A DNA stretch of 64,000 nt, taken from the NCBI RefSeq assembly GCF_008642335.1, contig NZ_CP029191.1, positions 1,116,001-1,180,000 of the forward strand, written 5' to 3'. Numbering within the stretch: position 1 is the first letter of the stretch; every line of letters begins with the position of its first letter. The DNA comes from Streptomyces venezuelae (GTDB lineage: Bacteria; Actinomycetota; Actinomycetes; Streptomycetales; Streptomycetaceae). Made by a program: the position numbers and the translations under genes. The notes beneath the pieces are model-generated. The model made no database searches. It saw nothing but the letters and a program-made list of their open reading frames with translations, and was not told where the DNA came from. Below, piece by piece: positions 35,196-44,179 of the stretch.

Positions 35196-36587
35196 GATGC
35201 CGACCGCGGCCAACGCGGCGCGCTGACGCTCGGAGAGTTTCGTCGGGAAGTACAGATAGCAGACGCCTCCCGTGCCGGAGACGACCTTGCCCGAGGCGTT
35301 GTAGCGCTTCGTGCGCAGCCAGATGTTCTCCCACTCGCGCCGCTTGTAGACGCGGCGCACCGCCGCGTTGCTCGGCGACGCCGGGTCATTGGCGATCACG
35401 TCGCCGTCCGCCGTGAACCCGATGACGGTCATCAGATGGCCCGCCGTTCCATAGCCCGCGCCGGTCAGCTCGTCCCTGAGGAACGACTGGGACGTTATGG
35501 CCGGCAGGCCCGCCGCGATCAGGGACTCCAGCTCCGTGAGCGAGCCGAGCCGGGTCACCACGCCCTGGAGGTTCTTGTACGTCGAGGCGTACGCGGCGTT
35601 GAAGGGCCAGTTGCCGCAGCCGTTGTACTGGTAGTCGAACGTGTACCGGGCCGCGTGGCACACCTGCGGGTCCGCGTAGGCGGGGTCGACCCAGGCCAGG
35701 TCGTCCGCCGTCGGCTCACGCCCCCAGAACTCGATGATCATCTGCGAGGACGTGGGGCTGCACCAGGCCTCGCCCCCGTTGTCGTACTCCGGGTACTGGC
35801 CCGCGTGGATCTCCTGCGAGTACCGCGGCACGGCCAGCTCCTTGGCGAGGCCCGGCTGCGAGGCCGGGACCGTGAACCGGTCGGGGACCGCGGAGGCCAT
35901 CGCGCCGATCCGCCAGACCGTGGGGGTCCCGGTGGAGCCGGGTTTGCGGTAGAGGGTCAGGCGCAGCTGGTACGAGACGACGCGCAGGCCCGTGGTCGCG
36001 TCGTCGAGGGAGAGCGTGTCCGTCCAGACCGTGGACTTGCCGTCGGTCTGGTCGTCGACCGAGGTCCGCCGGATGTCGGCCTCCTTGTCGTCGCCCGAGG
36101 TCCAGCGGCCCATGACGTACCAGGGCGTCTTCGTCCCGTCCGAGTACGTGCCACACAGCTCGACCTGGAGCCACGTCCCGGTCGGGGTGCGTGCGTTCCA
36201 GGACGCGATCAGCTCCGTGGCGGGGACGGTGGAGCGGTGCGCGGGCGTGGTCCAGCGGGCGTACTCCCAGGTGGCGGTCCTGCCGGTGTGCGGGTCCGCG
36301 TAGTCGGTGCGGCCCGCGGGCTTCACGATCCGCAGGCCGGGGCGGGCGCCCGCGACGGCGCCGGTGCCCTGGTGGGTGCCGGAGCTCCAGTCCTTGTGCG
36401 AGGTCCAGAAGCGGTTGTCCACGAGTCGGTCCGCCTTGGGCCCGCGGGCCGTGGAGCCGGTGGCGGCCAGGGCGGGCGCGGCGGCGGTGGCCGCGAGGGC
36501 GGCTGCGGCCGCCGCGGTGGCGAGCACGGTTCTGCGGGACATGTCGTCGGTTCGGTCGGTTCGGTCAGCTCGGTCAGCTCGGTCCAT
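35190..36587 (-). CDS. Secreted C39-like peptidase (C39_2)
   Basis: 465 residues from ATG 36587; the ATG at residue 16 (MSRRTVLAT) is an alternative. The N-terminus carries a DRA/DRT microrepeat, then a Tat-like signal (SRRTVLATAAAAAALAATAA). A beta-rich middle part precedes the papain-like C39_2 domain: GGEAWCSPTSSQMIIEFWG (catalytic Cys), GYGTAGHLMTVIGF (His) and DVIANDPASPSNA (Asp/Asn). Ends DLWLRTKRYNA-like text and a short tail. Expected to be an exported peptidase or peptidoglycan-associated enzyme. Substrate unknown. Confidence 0.88.
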   Translation of the reverse strand: MDRADRADRTDRTDDMSRRTVLATAAAAAALAATAAAPALAATGSTARGPKADRLVDNRFWTSHKDWSSGTHQGTGAVAGARPGLRIVKPAGRTDYADPHTGRTATWEYARWTTPAHRSTVPATELIASWNARTPTGTWLQVELCGTYSDGTKTPWYVMGRWTSGDDKEADIRRTSVDDQTDGKSTVWTDTLSLDDATTGLRVVSYQLRLTLYRKPGSTGTPTVWRIGAMASAVPDRFTVPASQPGLAKELAVPRYSQEIHAGQYPEYDNGGEAWCSPTSSQMIIEFWGREPTADDLAWVDPAYADPQVCHAARYTFDYQYNGCGNWPFNAAYASTYKNLQGVVTRLGSLTELESLIAAGLPAITSQSFLRDELTGAGYGTAGHLMTVIGFTADGDVIANDPASPSNAAVRRVYKRREWENIWLRTKRYNASGKVVSGTGGVCYLYFPTKLSERQRAALAAVGIR

Positions 36588-36792
36588 GGAGGGGACCCCC
36601 AGTCGACAAGGTTTCCGGCGGGATCCGGAAAGTCGGGTCAGGTGCACGGAAGTGGGCCAACTATGGCCGGTCCCCGCCGACTTCTGCCAGCGCTTCGGAC
36701 ACCGCCGTACGCACCAATATTGGCCTCAACCAATGGCATGACCTGCGACGGCGCGCGGAACACATCGTTCCGTGCGCCGTACCCTTGCCGTG

Positions 36793-37401
36793 ATGACCGC
36801 GCACCCGCACACCCCGCTCCCCCGTCTCGCCGACACCCTGCGCCGCCTGCCGCCCTCCTGCGGCCCGGTCCGGCTCGTCGCCGTGGACGGACACGCGGGC
36901 TCCGGCAAGTCGACGTTCGCGGGCCGTCTGGCCGAGGCGCTCGGCGGCGCGCCCGTTCTGCGCCTCGACGACATCGCGAGTCACGACCGGCTCTTCGACT
37001 GGACGCAACGACTGCGGGAGCAGGTCCTCGGGCCGCTCTCCCGGGGCGAGACCGCGCACTACGCGACGTACGACTGGCACGCGCGGCGCTTCGGTCCCGC
37101 CGACCGGCCCCTGCCGCCCGCACCCGTGGTGCTCGTCGAGGGCGTCGGCGCCGGCCGCCTCGCGCTGCGCCCGTACCTCGCCGCCGTGCTGTGGATGGAC
37201 GTGCCGCACGAGGAGGCGTGGCAGCGGGGGCGCCGACGGGACGGAGCGGTCCAGCGTGATTTCTGGGACGGATGGGAACCGGAGGAACTCCAGCACTTCA
37301 CCGGGGACCCCACACGGCCCTTCGCGCACCTTCTGGTGCGCCAGTGTCCGGAGGGGTACGAGGTACTTCCGGGGCCCAATGTGACACTTACAGAGGCCTG
37401 A
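36793..37401 (+). CDS. P-loop uridine kinase-like protein
   Basis: 202 residues from ATG 36793; GTG 36772 is possible in frame, and neither has a clear ribosome site. Walker A is VAVDGHAGSGKSTFAGRLAE, followed by VLRLDDIASHDRLFDWTQRL, and VVLVEGVGAGRLALRPYLAA as the Walker B-like strand. The C-terminus (AHLLVRQCPEGYEVLPGP) fits the ATP-binding/uridine-kinase-like family of actinobacteria. Substrate not determinable. Possibly leaderless. Confidence 0.82.
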   Translation: MTAHPHTPLPRLADTLRRLPPSCGPVRLVAVDGHAGSGKSTFAGRLAEALGGAPVLRLDDIASHDRLFDWTQRLREQVLGPLSRGETAHYATYDWHARRFGPADRPLPPAPVVLVEGVGAGRLALRPYLAAVLWMDVPHEEAWQRGRRRDGAVQRDFWDGWEPEELQHFTGDPTRPFAHLLVRQCPEGYEVLPGPNVTLTEA

Positions 37402-37499
37402 ATCATCACGCTGAGTGAGCGATCATCGGCGGTCCGCTGAACCCCCGGAAACGCGCTTCCAGTTGACCCGACGAGTTTCGGCGAGTGCCTCAACTCTGC

Positions 37500-37529
37500 T
37501 TGACCCAGGGCCCTTACAGGACTTACGTT
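37500..37529 (+). promoter_or_regulatory. Promoter of the candidate short RNA
   Basis: TTGACC (37500-37505), 18-bp spacer, TACGTT (37524-37529): a fair HrdB-type promoter. Transcription would start near 37536, just before two hairpins. Confidence 0.5.
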
Positions 37530-37535
37530 CTGAAT

Positions 37536-37606
37536 GTGCGGTCTTGCGAGACCGCCCGCAGACGCGAAGCCCCCGGTTGTTCCCCCGTGATCGGGGGCTT
37601 CGTTCT
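37536..37606 (+). ncRNA. Candidate short RNA or attenuated leader, about 70 nt
   Basis: Starts with a 7-bp stem closed by a TGCG tetraloop (GCGGTCT 37538-37544, AGACCGC 37549-37555). After nine bases comes an 11-bp terminator stem CGAAGCCCCCG (37565-37575) / CGGGGGCTTCG (37592-37602), followed by TTCT. No open frame with a ribosome site lies inside. It is 280 bp before the TPR-AAA gene, so it may be a free sRNA or a premature-termination leader. Confidence 0.45.
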
Positions 37607-37884
37607 GCCTTCCGGGCCCGAATTCCGGCCGCTGCGCGCCCCCATTCGCTCACCGTCGGTGACCGCCGGGCGGAACCTGCGGGGTCGCTTTCCGGCCGAT
37701 CGTCCGGTGCGGCACCCTACGGCCGACCGCTCCCCCGCAGGTACGATGCATCTCGGTGCGCTTTTTCGGACGAGTGCTCTGCGCACCGGAACAACTGCCG
37801 TCCGCAGCACGATGGTTCAGCGCAGTCGCCGGCGGGCACCGGTCCGGCGGTACGCAAACGGGGGCACGGTTTGTGGGGGACCTG

Positions 37885-39849
37885 ATGGACTTCGACGCGG
37901 TGGGCTCACCCGCCCCGGCCGACCTCGCCTGGCTGAGGGGCGTCGACGCCTACACGATGGGCGCCTATCCGCAGGCGGAGGACGAGTTCCGGACGGCGGT
38001 GCGGATGGATCCCGGGATGGCCGACGGCTGGCTCGGGCTGCACGCGCTGCGCATCGACACGACGACGGCGCTGCTGCGGATGTTCCAGCACAGGGACCGG
38101 TTCGGTGAACAGCGCACCCGGCACGGCCGCGCCCTCAACTCCTGGTACTGGCTGGGCTGGTGGGTGCAGCCCGTCCTGGAGAGCACCCGCGACCTGCTGC
38201 TCGCGCACGCCTCGCACTGGCTCGACGGCCGCCATGTCCCGGAGCTCGACCGGGCGTTGGCGGGGCTGCCGCCGGTCGACGCGGACCCGCAGGTGCGCTT
38301 CCTGCACGCCTGCCGCGCCTACCTGGTCAAGGACTGGGAGCAGCTGGTGCGGCACACGGACCCGCTGATCGACGACCCGATGCTGGGCATCGAGGCGGGG
38401 CTCTTCGGCGGCATGGCGCGCGTCCGCCTGGAGACGTACGGCCAGGCCGAACCGCTGCTGTCCGCCGCCCTCATGCGCTGCCGCAGCGAACAGCCGCAGC
38501 GCAAGGAGCTGCGCTACTGGCTGGCCCGCGCGCACGAGGGCACGGGCCGCTCGGCCGCGGCCCTGCCGCTGTACCGCGCGGTGCACCGGGTCGACGCCTC
38601 CTTCATGGACACCTCCGCGCGGCTCGCCGCGATCTCCGAGGGCGACGGGTACGACGAGGCCGCCGACCTCGCCGCCGCGATCAGCCTCACCGGGGCGGGC
38701 CAGGACGTGCTGGAGGGGCCCGACGGCATCGACGTCCTGTTCGGCCCCGAGGGACGCGACGTGAAGGTCACCGGTCCCGAGCTCCCCTCGAACGGCGGCC
38801 CTTCGGCCCCCAACGGCCCCGGCGCTCCCCCGGGTCCGCCGGGCACCAGTGGCCCCACGGGCGTCCAGGGGCCCTCCGGGTCCGCGGTGCCTCCCGACCC
38901 CGAGGCCGTCCGCGAGAAGGCGATCATCCCGATCAAGGCAGGCCCGCCGCAGCTGCCCCCGGGCCCCACCGACCCCGCGCTCCTGGAGGCCGCGCTCTCC
39001 GAGCTGGAGGGCATGGTCGGCATGGAGCCGGTGAAACGGCAGGTCAAGGCGCTCTCGGCGCAGCTGAACATGGCCCGTCTGCGGGCGGCACAGGGCCTCC
39101 CGGTGCAGCCGCCGAAACGACACTTCGTCTTCTCCGGCCCGTCGGGCACCGGCAAGACCACCGTGGCCCGCATCCTTGGCCGGGTCTTCTACGCCCTCGG
39201 CCTGCTCGGCGGCGACCACCTCGTGGAGGCGCAGCGCGCCGACCTCGTCGGTGAGTACCTGGGCCAGACCGCCGTGAAGGCCAACGAACTGATCGACTCG
39301 GCGATCGGCGGGGTCCTCTTCGTCGACGAGGCGTACTCGCTCTCCAACTCCGGCTACGGCAAGGGCGACGCGTACGGCGACGAGGCCCTGCAGGTCCTCC
39401 TCAAGCGCGCCGAGGACAACCGCGACCACCTCGTCGTGATCCTCGCCGGGTACCCCGAGGGCATGGACCGCCTCCTCGCGGCCAACCCGGGTCTGTCCTC
39501 CCGCTTCACGACGCGCGTCGACTTCCCCTCGTACCGCCCGCTCGAACTCACCGCCATCGGCGAGGTCCTCGCGGCGGACAACGGCGACGTGTGGGACGAG
39601 GAGGCGCTCGAAGAGCTGCGGTCCATCGCCGGGCACGTCGTCGACCAGTCCTGGATCGACGAGCTCGGCAACGGCCGCTTCCTGCGCACGCTGTACGAGA
39701 AGAGCTGCGCCTACCGCGACCTGCGGCTCTCCGGCTACCCCGGCGAACCGGGCCGCGACGACCTGTCGACCCTCCGGCTGCCCGACCTGATGCAGGCGTA
39801 CGGCGAAGTGCTCTCGGGCCGCGGGCCGCAGGACACCCCGGGGATCTGA
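37885..39849 (+). CDS. EccA/SpoVK-like TPR-AAA+ ATPase
   Basis: 654 residues from ATG 37885 (GGGGGA before it); in-frame GTGs at 37756 and 37873 are alternatives. Residues about 10-290 are TPR-like helices (YPQAEDEFRTAVRMDPGMAD; LPLYRAVHRVDASFMDTSAR). A Gly/Pro-rich collagen-like linker follows (about residues 310-345). The C-terminal CbxX/CfqX AAA+ domain has FVFSGPSGTGKTTVARILGR (Walker A), GGVLFVDEAYSLSNSGYG (Walker B) and AANPGLSSRFTTRVDFPSY (arginine finger region). This is the architecture of type VII secretion EccA, but no esx or ecc genes are adjacent. An AAA chaperone-like role, perhaps sporulation-linked. Confidence 0.88.
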   Translation: MDFDAVGSPAPADLAWLRGVDAYTMGAYPQAEDEFRTAVRMDPGMADGWLGLHALRIDTTTALLRMFQHRDRFGEQRTRHGRALNSWYWLGWWVQPVLESTRDLLLAHASHWLDGRHVPELDRALAGLPPVDADPQVRFLHACRAYLVKDWEQLVRHTDPLIDDPMLGIEAGLFGGMARVRLETYGQAEPLLSAALMRCRSEQPQRKELRYWLARAHEGTGRSAAALPLYRAVHRVDASFMDTSARLAAISEGDGYDEAADLAAAISLTGAGQDVLEGPDGIDVLFGPEGRDVKVTGPELPSNGGPSAPNGPGAPPGPPGTSGPTGVQGPSGSAVPPDPEAVREKAIIPIKAGPPQLPPGPTDPALLEAALSELEGMVGMEPVKRQVKALSAQLNMARLRAAQGLPVQPPKRHFVFSGPSGTGKTTVARILGRVFYALGLLGGDHLVEAQRADLVGEYLGQTAVKANELIDSAIGGVLFVDEAYSLSNSGYGKGDAYGDEALQVLLKRAEDNRDHLVVILAGYPEGMDRLLAANPGLSSRFTTRVDFPSYRPLELTAIGEVLAADNGDVWDEEALEELRSIAGHVVDQSWIDELGNGRFLRTLYEKSCAYRDLRLSGYPGEPGRDDLSTLRLPDLMQAYGEVLSGRGPQDTPGI

Positions 39850-39873
39850 CGGCCCCGGGGGTCCTGGCCGCGC

Positions 39874-40959
39874 TCAGCTCGCGCGGACGACGGCCAGCGC
39901 GGACTCCCTGGAGCCCTCCGGCGGGGTCCTCGGCACCGTGACCCGGTGCGTCGGGTCGCGGACCTCCCCCACCAGGAGTTCTAGGACGTCCTCCAGGGCC
40001 ACCAGGCCGAGGACCTTCCCCGACGCGTCGGCGACCTGCGCCAGATGCGTCGCGGCGCGTCGCATCACGGTGAGGGCGTCGTCCAGCGGGAGCTCGGCGC
40101 CCAGCGTGGTCATCGGGCGCCACACCTGCTGCGGCACGGCCCGCTCGGTCTCCTCCAGGTCCAGTACGTCCTTGACGTGGAGGTACCCCATGAACGCGCC
40201 GTTCTCCGCGCGGACGGGGAAGCGGGAGTAGCCGGTGCGGCCGGTGAGCTCGATGACCCCGGCGGGGGTGACCGAGGGGCCGACGGTGATCAGCGAGACC
40301 GGGTCGAGCAGGACGTCGGTGACCGGGCGCGAACCCAGCTCCAGGGCGTCCTCAAGGCGCTCCTGCTCGACGGGGTCGAGCAGTCCGGCCTGGCCGGAGT
40401 CCTCGACGAGGCGGCCCAGCTGCACGCTGGTGAACACCGCCTCGACCTCGTCCTTGGGCTCCACCCCGAAGAGCCGGAGCACGACCCGCGCGCATGCGCC
40501 GAGCGCCGCGGTCACCGGCCGGCACAGCCGCGCGAAGGCGACCAGGCCGGGGCTGAACCAGAGGGCGGTCTTCTCGGGCGCCGCCATCGCCAGGTTCTTC
40601 GGGACCATCTCGCCGATGACGAGGTGGAGGAAGACGACGACGGCGAGCGCGATCACGTAGCCGAGGGGGTGGATCATGCCCTCGGGCAGGTGGACCGCCT
40701 CGAAGACCGGCTCCAGGAGGTGGGCCACGGTCGGCTCGGCGACCGCGCCGAGCGTCAGCGAGCAGACGGTGATGCCGAACTGGGCGGCCGCCATCATCTG
40801 CGGCAGGTGCTCCAGGCCGTAGAGGACCTGGCGGGACCGCTTGGTGTCCAAAGGCTCGATCTGGCTGCGGCGCACGGACACGAGTGCGAACTCGGCCCCC
40901 ACGAAGAAGCCGTTGGCGAGCACGAGGAGAAGAGCGAAGAGGAGTTGCAGCAGGCTCAT
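39874..40959 (-). CDS. CNNM/CorC-like membrane protein with CBS pair (short)
   Basis: 361 residues from ATG 40959, overlapping (ATGA) the stop of its paralogue. DUF21/CNNM transmembrane domain at about residues 1-180 (LANGFFVGAEFALVSVRRSQ; MMAAAQFGITVCSLTLGAVA; LVIGEMVPKNLAMAAPEKTA) and a CBS-pair part (YSRFPVRAENGAFMGYLHVK). The C-terminal CorC_HlyC domain is missing compared with the upstream paralogue. Probably a Mg2+/Co2+ efflux-related protein in the membrane. Confidence 0.9.
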   Translation of the reverse strand: MSLLQLLFALLLVLANGFFVGAEFALVSVRRSQIEPLDTKRSRQVLYGLEHLPQMMAAAQFGITVCSLTLGAVAEPTVAHLLEPVFEAVHLPEGMIHPLGYVIALAVVVFLHLVIGEMVPKNLAMAAPEKTALWFSPGLVAFARLCRPVTAALGACARVVLRLFGVEPKDEVEAVFTSVQLGRLVEDSGQAGLLDPVEQERLEDALELGSRPVTDVLLDPVSLITVGPSVTPAGVIELTGRTGYSRFPVRAENGAFMGYLHVKDVLDLEETERAVPQQVWRPMTTLGAELPLDDALTVMRRAATHLAQVADASGKVLGLVALEDVLELLVGEVRDPTHRVTVPRTPPEGSRESALAVVRAS

Positions 40960-42299
40960 CGGAGTGCCTCCGCGGCTTCCATGACGGCGAGTGCCTCCTG
41001 GGTGCGTACGATCCGCACCCGCTCCGCGCGGTAGTGCCCGACCTGGCGCACCGAGAGCCGCAGGCCCGGGAGTTCGGCCCGGTCGCCGGGGGCCGGGATG
41101 CGGCCGAGCAGGTCGGCGACGAGTCCGGCCACCGTTTCGTACGGGCCCTCGGGCACGTCGAGGCCGATGCGCCGGAGCGTGTCGACGCGGCAGCTGCCGT
41201 CGGCGTCCCACGCCGCCCTGCCGTCCTCGGCGGGCGCCGGGCAGAGCTCGGGCAGGTCGAAGTGGTCGTGCTCGTCGCGGACCTCGCCGACGAGCTCCTC
41301 GACGATGTCCTCCAGGGTGACGACGCCCGCCGTGCCGCCGTACTCGTCGACGACGACGGCGATGGGCTGCTCGCTGCGCAGCCGCTCCAGGAGGGGCTGC
41401 ACGGGCAGCGTCTCCGGGACGAGCAGCGGGGACTTCGCGATACGGCCCACGGGGGTCCTGAGGCGTGCGTGGGCGGGCACCGCGAGGGCGTCCTTGAGGT
41501 GGACCATGCCGACGACTTCGTCGATCCGCTCGGTGTAGACGGGGAAGCGGGACAGACCCGTGGCGCGGGTCAGGTTCACGACGTCCTCGGCGGTCGCCGA
41601 CGACTGCAGCGCGCTGACCTTCACGCGCGGCGTCATGACGTGCTGCGCGGTCAGCTCCGCGAGGGAGAGCGTGCGCACGAACAGGTCGGCGGTGTCCTGT
41701 TCCAGGGCACCGGCCTGGGCCGAATGCCGGGCCAGGGAGACCAGTTCGCCGGGGGTGCGGGCCGAGGCCAGCTCCTCGGCGGGCTCGACGCCGAGCGTGC
41801 GCACCAGACGGTTGGCCACGGCGTTCAGGAGGGCGATCACGGGCCGGAAGAGCCGCGCGAACACGTGCTGCGGGCCCGCGACGAACCGCGCGACCTGCAG
41901 CGGCCGCGACACGGCCCAGTTCTTGGGCACGAGCTCGCCGACCACCATCTGCACGGCGGACGCGAGCAGCATGCCGACCACCACGGAGACACCGCCGACG
42001 GCTCCCTCGGGCACGCCGACGGCCGTGAACGGGCCCGCGAGCAGGTGCGCGAGGGCCGGTTCGGCGAGCATGCCGACGACGAGCGAGGTGATGGTGATGC
42101 CGAGCTGGGTGCCGGAGAGCTGGAAGGACAGCTCCTTGAGGGCGTCGACGACCGTACGGGCCCTTCGGTCGCCGTCCGCCGCGGCCTTCTCCGCGTCCGG
42201 CCGCTCGACGGTGACGAGGCCGAACTCGGCCGCCACGAAGAAGCCGTTGGCGAGAATCAGCAGGAATGCCGCCCCGAGAAGCAGCAGGGGCACTGTCAT
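40956..42299 (-). CDS. CNNM/CorC-type hemolysin-like transporter with CBS and CorC domains
   Basis: 447 residues from ATG 42299. DUF21/CNNM membrane domain (LANGFFVAAEFGLVTVERPD; LGITITSLVVGMLAEPALAH; VVGELVPKNWAVSRPLQVAR). CBS pair: LSRFPVYTERIDEVVGMVHL and VVVDEYGGTAGVVTLEDIVE. C-terminal CorC_HlyC domain from about residue 355. The full architecture contrasts with the shorter second copy. The two genes are translationally coupled and may form a heteromer for divalent-cation transport. Confidence 0.92.
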   Translation of the reverse strand: MTVPLLLLGAAFLLILANGFFVAAEFGLVTVERPDAEKAAADGDRRARTVVDALKELSFQLSGTQLGITITSLVVGMLAEPALAHLLAGPFTAVGVPEGAVGGVSVVVGMLLASAVQMVVGELVPKNWAVSRPLQVARFVAGPQHVFARLFRPVIALLNAVANRLVRTLGVEPAEELASARTPGELVSLARHSAQAGALEQDTADLFVRTLSLAELTAQHVMTPRVKVSALQSSATAEDVVNLTRATGLSRFPVYTERIDEVVGMVHLKDALAVPAHARLRTPVGRIAKSPLLVPETLPVQPLLERLRSEQPIAVVVDEYGGTAGVVTLEDIVEELVGEVRDEHDHFDLPELCPAPAEDGRAAWDADGSCRVDTLRRIGLDVPEGPYETVAGLVADLLGRIPAPGDRAELPGLRLSVRQVGHYRAERVRIVRTQEALAVMEAAEALR

Positions 42300-42437
42300 G
42301 CCGCCGCCTCTCCGGTCGTACCGGTCCCGGTATGTCGGGAGGGGGCGGCGCAGGTACTACAGGACGATCCGTCCATCGCCGGAGGGAGTCACTCCTCGGG
42401 TAGCAGGAGCCCCTGGGAGCCGGGCGGGCCCGTCAGG

Positions 42438-42468
42438 GGCGGGGCGGGCACTCCATGTGCGCCCCGCC
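42438..42468 (-). terminator. Hairpin terminator after the PH-domain gene
   Basis: GGCGGGGC (42438-42445) pairs with GCCCCGCC (42461-42468). Four more inner pairs (GCAC/GTGC) follow beyond a two-base bulge. It sits just past the stop of the leftward PH-domain gene. Confidence 0.6.
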
Positions 42469-42474
42469 ACCAGA

Positions 42475-42939
42475 TTAATCAAGACCGGGCGCGGAACGTC
42501 CAGTCGCGCGGGCGTCCGCGAGGGCACGCAGGGCGCGGGCGTCGCCGATCGCCTGCTGCTTGGCGATGCCCGGCTGGATGCCCAGGGCGGGCAGGCTGGT
42601 GCCGTCGCTGAGGTTCAGGAACACCCAGGGGTCGCCGGGACGCAGGTTGACCTGCACGATCTCGGCCCAGGCGAGGCGGCGGCTGGTCGCGATGTTGACG
42701 ACGGTGACGCCGGACTCGTCGGCGACGACCTTGGGCCTGCTGAGCAGCACGAGCACGCCGCAGAGCAGCGCGCCGGTGAAGACGAAGCTGGTCCGCTCCC
42801 CCGGGCTGAGCGCGGGCAGCAGGAACGCGATGGCCGTGATGACCACGAAGATCGCGACGCCCGCGGTGAGCAGGACGGCCCGGGTCCGCGTCGGCCGGAA
42901 GGTGACGGGGAGGGCGGGGACGGCGGGGTTCTCGGTCAT
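42475..42939 (-). CDS. PH domain-containing membrane protein
   Basis: 154 residues from ATG 42939. Two membrane segments at about residues 20-42 and 53-67 (LLTAGVAIFVVITAIAFLLP; TGALLCGVLVLLSRPK), then a bacterial PH-like domain (VVNIATSRRLAWAEIVQVNL; WVFLNLSDGTSLPALGIQPG). It lies 31 bp after hisG on the same strand, so it may be co-transcribed with the rib-his array. Function unknown. Confidence 0.85.
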   Translation of the reverse strand: MTENPAVPALPVTFRPTRTRAVLLTAGVAIFVVITAIAFLLPALSPGERTSFVFTGALLCGVLVLLSRPKVVADESGVTVVNIATSRRLAWAEIVQVNLRPGDPWVFLNLSDGTSLPALGIQPGIAKQQAIGDARALRALADARATGRSAPGLD

Positions 42940-42970
42940 GCGGCGGGTGCTCCTGCCGGGTCGGGGCCGG

Positions 42971-43819
42971 TCAGAGGCGGCAGGCGTGGATGGCCGTGGT
43001 CAGGATGGCCCGCGCGCCGATGGCGTACAGGTCGTCCATGATCCGCTGGGCCTCCTTGGCGGGGACCATCGAGCGGACGGCGACCCAGCCCTCGTTGTGC
43101 AGCGGGGAGATCGTCGGCGACTCGAGGCCCGGGGTGAGGGCGACGGCCTGCTCCAGGTGCTCGGCGCGGCAGTCGTAGTCCATCATCACGTACGACCTGG
43201 CGACGAGGACGCCCTGGAGGCGGCGCAGGAACTGCTGCACCTTCGGGTTGTCGGTCTCGGCGCCGGTGCGTCGGATGACGACGGCCTCGGACTTCATGAT
43301 GGGGTCGCCGAAGACCTCCAGGCCGGCGTTGCGCAGGGAGGTGCCGGTCTCGACGACGTCCGCGATGACCTGGGCGACGCCCAGCTCGATGGCGGTCTCG
43401 ACGGCGCCGTCCAGGTGCACGACGGAGGCCTGGACGCCCTGCTCGGCGAGGTGCTTGGCGACGATGCCCTCATAGGACGTCGCGACGGTCTTGCCCGCGA
43501 GGTCCTGGATGTCGTCGGCCGTGCCGGGCTTCGCGGCGAAGCGGAAGGTGGAGCGGGCGAAGCCGAGCGGCAGGATCGCCTCGGCGTCGGCGCCGGAGTC
43601 GATCAGCAGGTCCTCACCGGTGATGCCGATGTCGAGCCTGCCGGTCGCGACGTAGATCGCGATGTCCTTGGGCCGCAGGTAGAAGAACTCGACCTCGTTG
43701 TCGGGGTCGACGAGGACGAGCTCCTTCGACTCCTTGCGCTGCTGGTAGCCGGCCTCATGGAGCATCGCCGACGCAGGTCCGGACAGTGAACCCTTGTTGG
43801 GGACGGCGATGCGCAGCAT
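42971..43819 (-). CDS. hisG: ATP phosphoribosyltransferase (long form)
   Basis: 282 residues from ATG 43819, the size of the long HisG form with a C-terminal ACT-like regulatory domain. Motifs: MLRIAVPNKGSLSGPASAML, FYLRPKDIAIYVATGRLDIG, ITGEDLLIDSGADAEAILPL, and near the PRPP site IADVVETGTSLRNAGLEVFG. First step of histidine synthesis, feedback-inhibited by His. It follows hisE by 52 bp. Confidence 0.97.
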   Translation of the reverse strand: MLRIAVPNKGSLSGPASAMLHEAGYQQRKESKELVLVDPDNEVEFFYLRPKDIAIYVATGRLDIGITGEDLLIDSGADAEAILPLGFARSTFRFAAKPGTADDIQDLAGKTVATSYEGIVAKHLAEQGVQASVVHLDGAVETAIELGVAQVIADVVETGTSLRNAGLEVFGDPIMKSEAVVIRRTGAETDNPKVQQFLRRLQGVLVARSYVMMDYDCRAEHLEQAVALTPGLESPTISPLHNEGWVAVRSMVPAKEAQRIMDDLYAIGARAILTTAIHACRL

Positions 43820-43871
43820 GAGGTCAGCTTCCTTAACTGGAGGGGTTACGGGAACGAGTTGAGCGTGCGGC

Positions 43872-44144
43872 TCAGAGGTGGGCGTAGACGTCGTCGAGGG
43901 AGATGCCGCGGGCGACCATCATCACCTGTACGTGGTACAGGAGCTGCGAGATCTCCTCGGCGGCGGCTTCCTTGCCCTCGTGCTCGGCGGCCATCCACAC
44001 CTCGGCGGCCTCCTCGACGACCTTCTTGCCGATGGCATGGACGCCCTTGTCGACCAGCTCGGCGGTGCGGGAGGTCGCGGGGTCGCCGTTGGCGGCCTTG
44101 TGCTGGAGCTCGGCGAAGAGCTCCTCGAAAGTCTTCTTGGACAT
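43872..44144 (-). CDS. hisE: Phosphoribosyl-ATP pyrophosphatase
   Basis: 90 residues from ATG 44144. The MazG-like core is intact ([60 protein letters not shown]), with the EExxE metal motif in [11 protein letters not shown]. Second step of histidine synthesis. It sits between ribH (35 bp) and hisG (52 bp), so the histidine pair is appended to the riboflavin operon. Confidence 0.96.
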   Translation of the reverse strand: MSKKTFEELFAELQHKAANGDPATSRTAELVDKGVHAIGKKVVEEAAEVWMAAEHEGKEAAAEEISQLLYHVQVMMVARGISLDDVYAHL

Positions 44145-44179
44145 GATGGTCGCCACTCTACGCGGCCGGGCGGTCCCCC

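Noticed and set aside
37536..37606. tRNA or riboswitch
   Set aside because: Only two simple hairpins, no cloverleaf, no CCA-like end, and no match to a known riboswitch consensus by eye.
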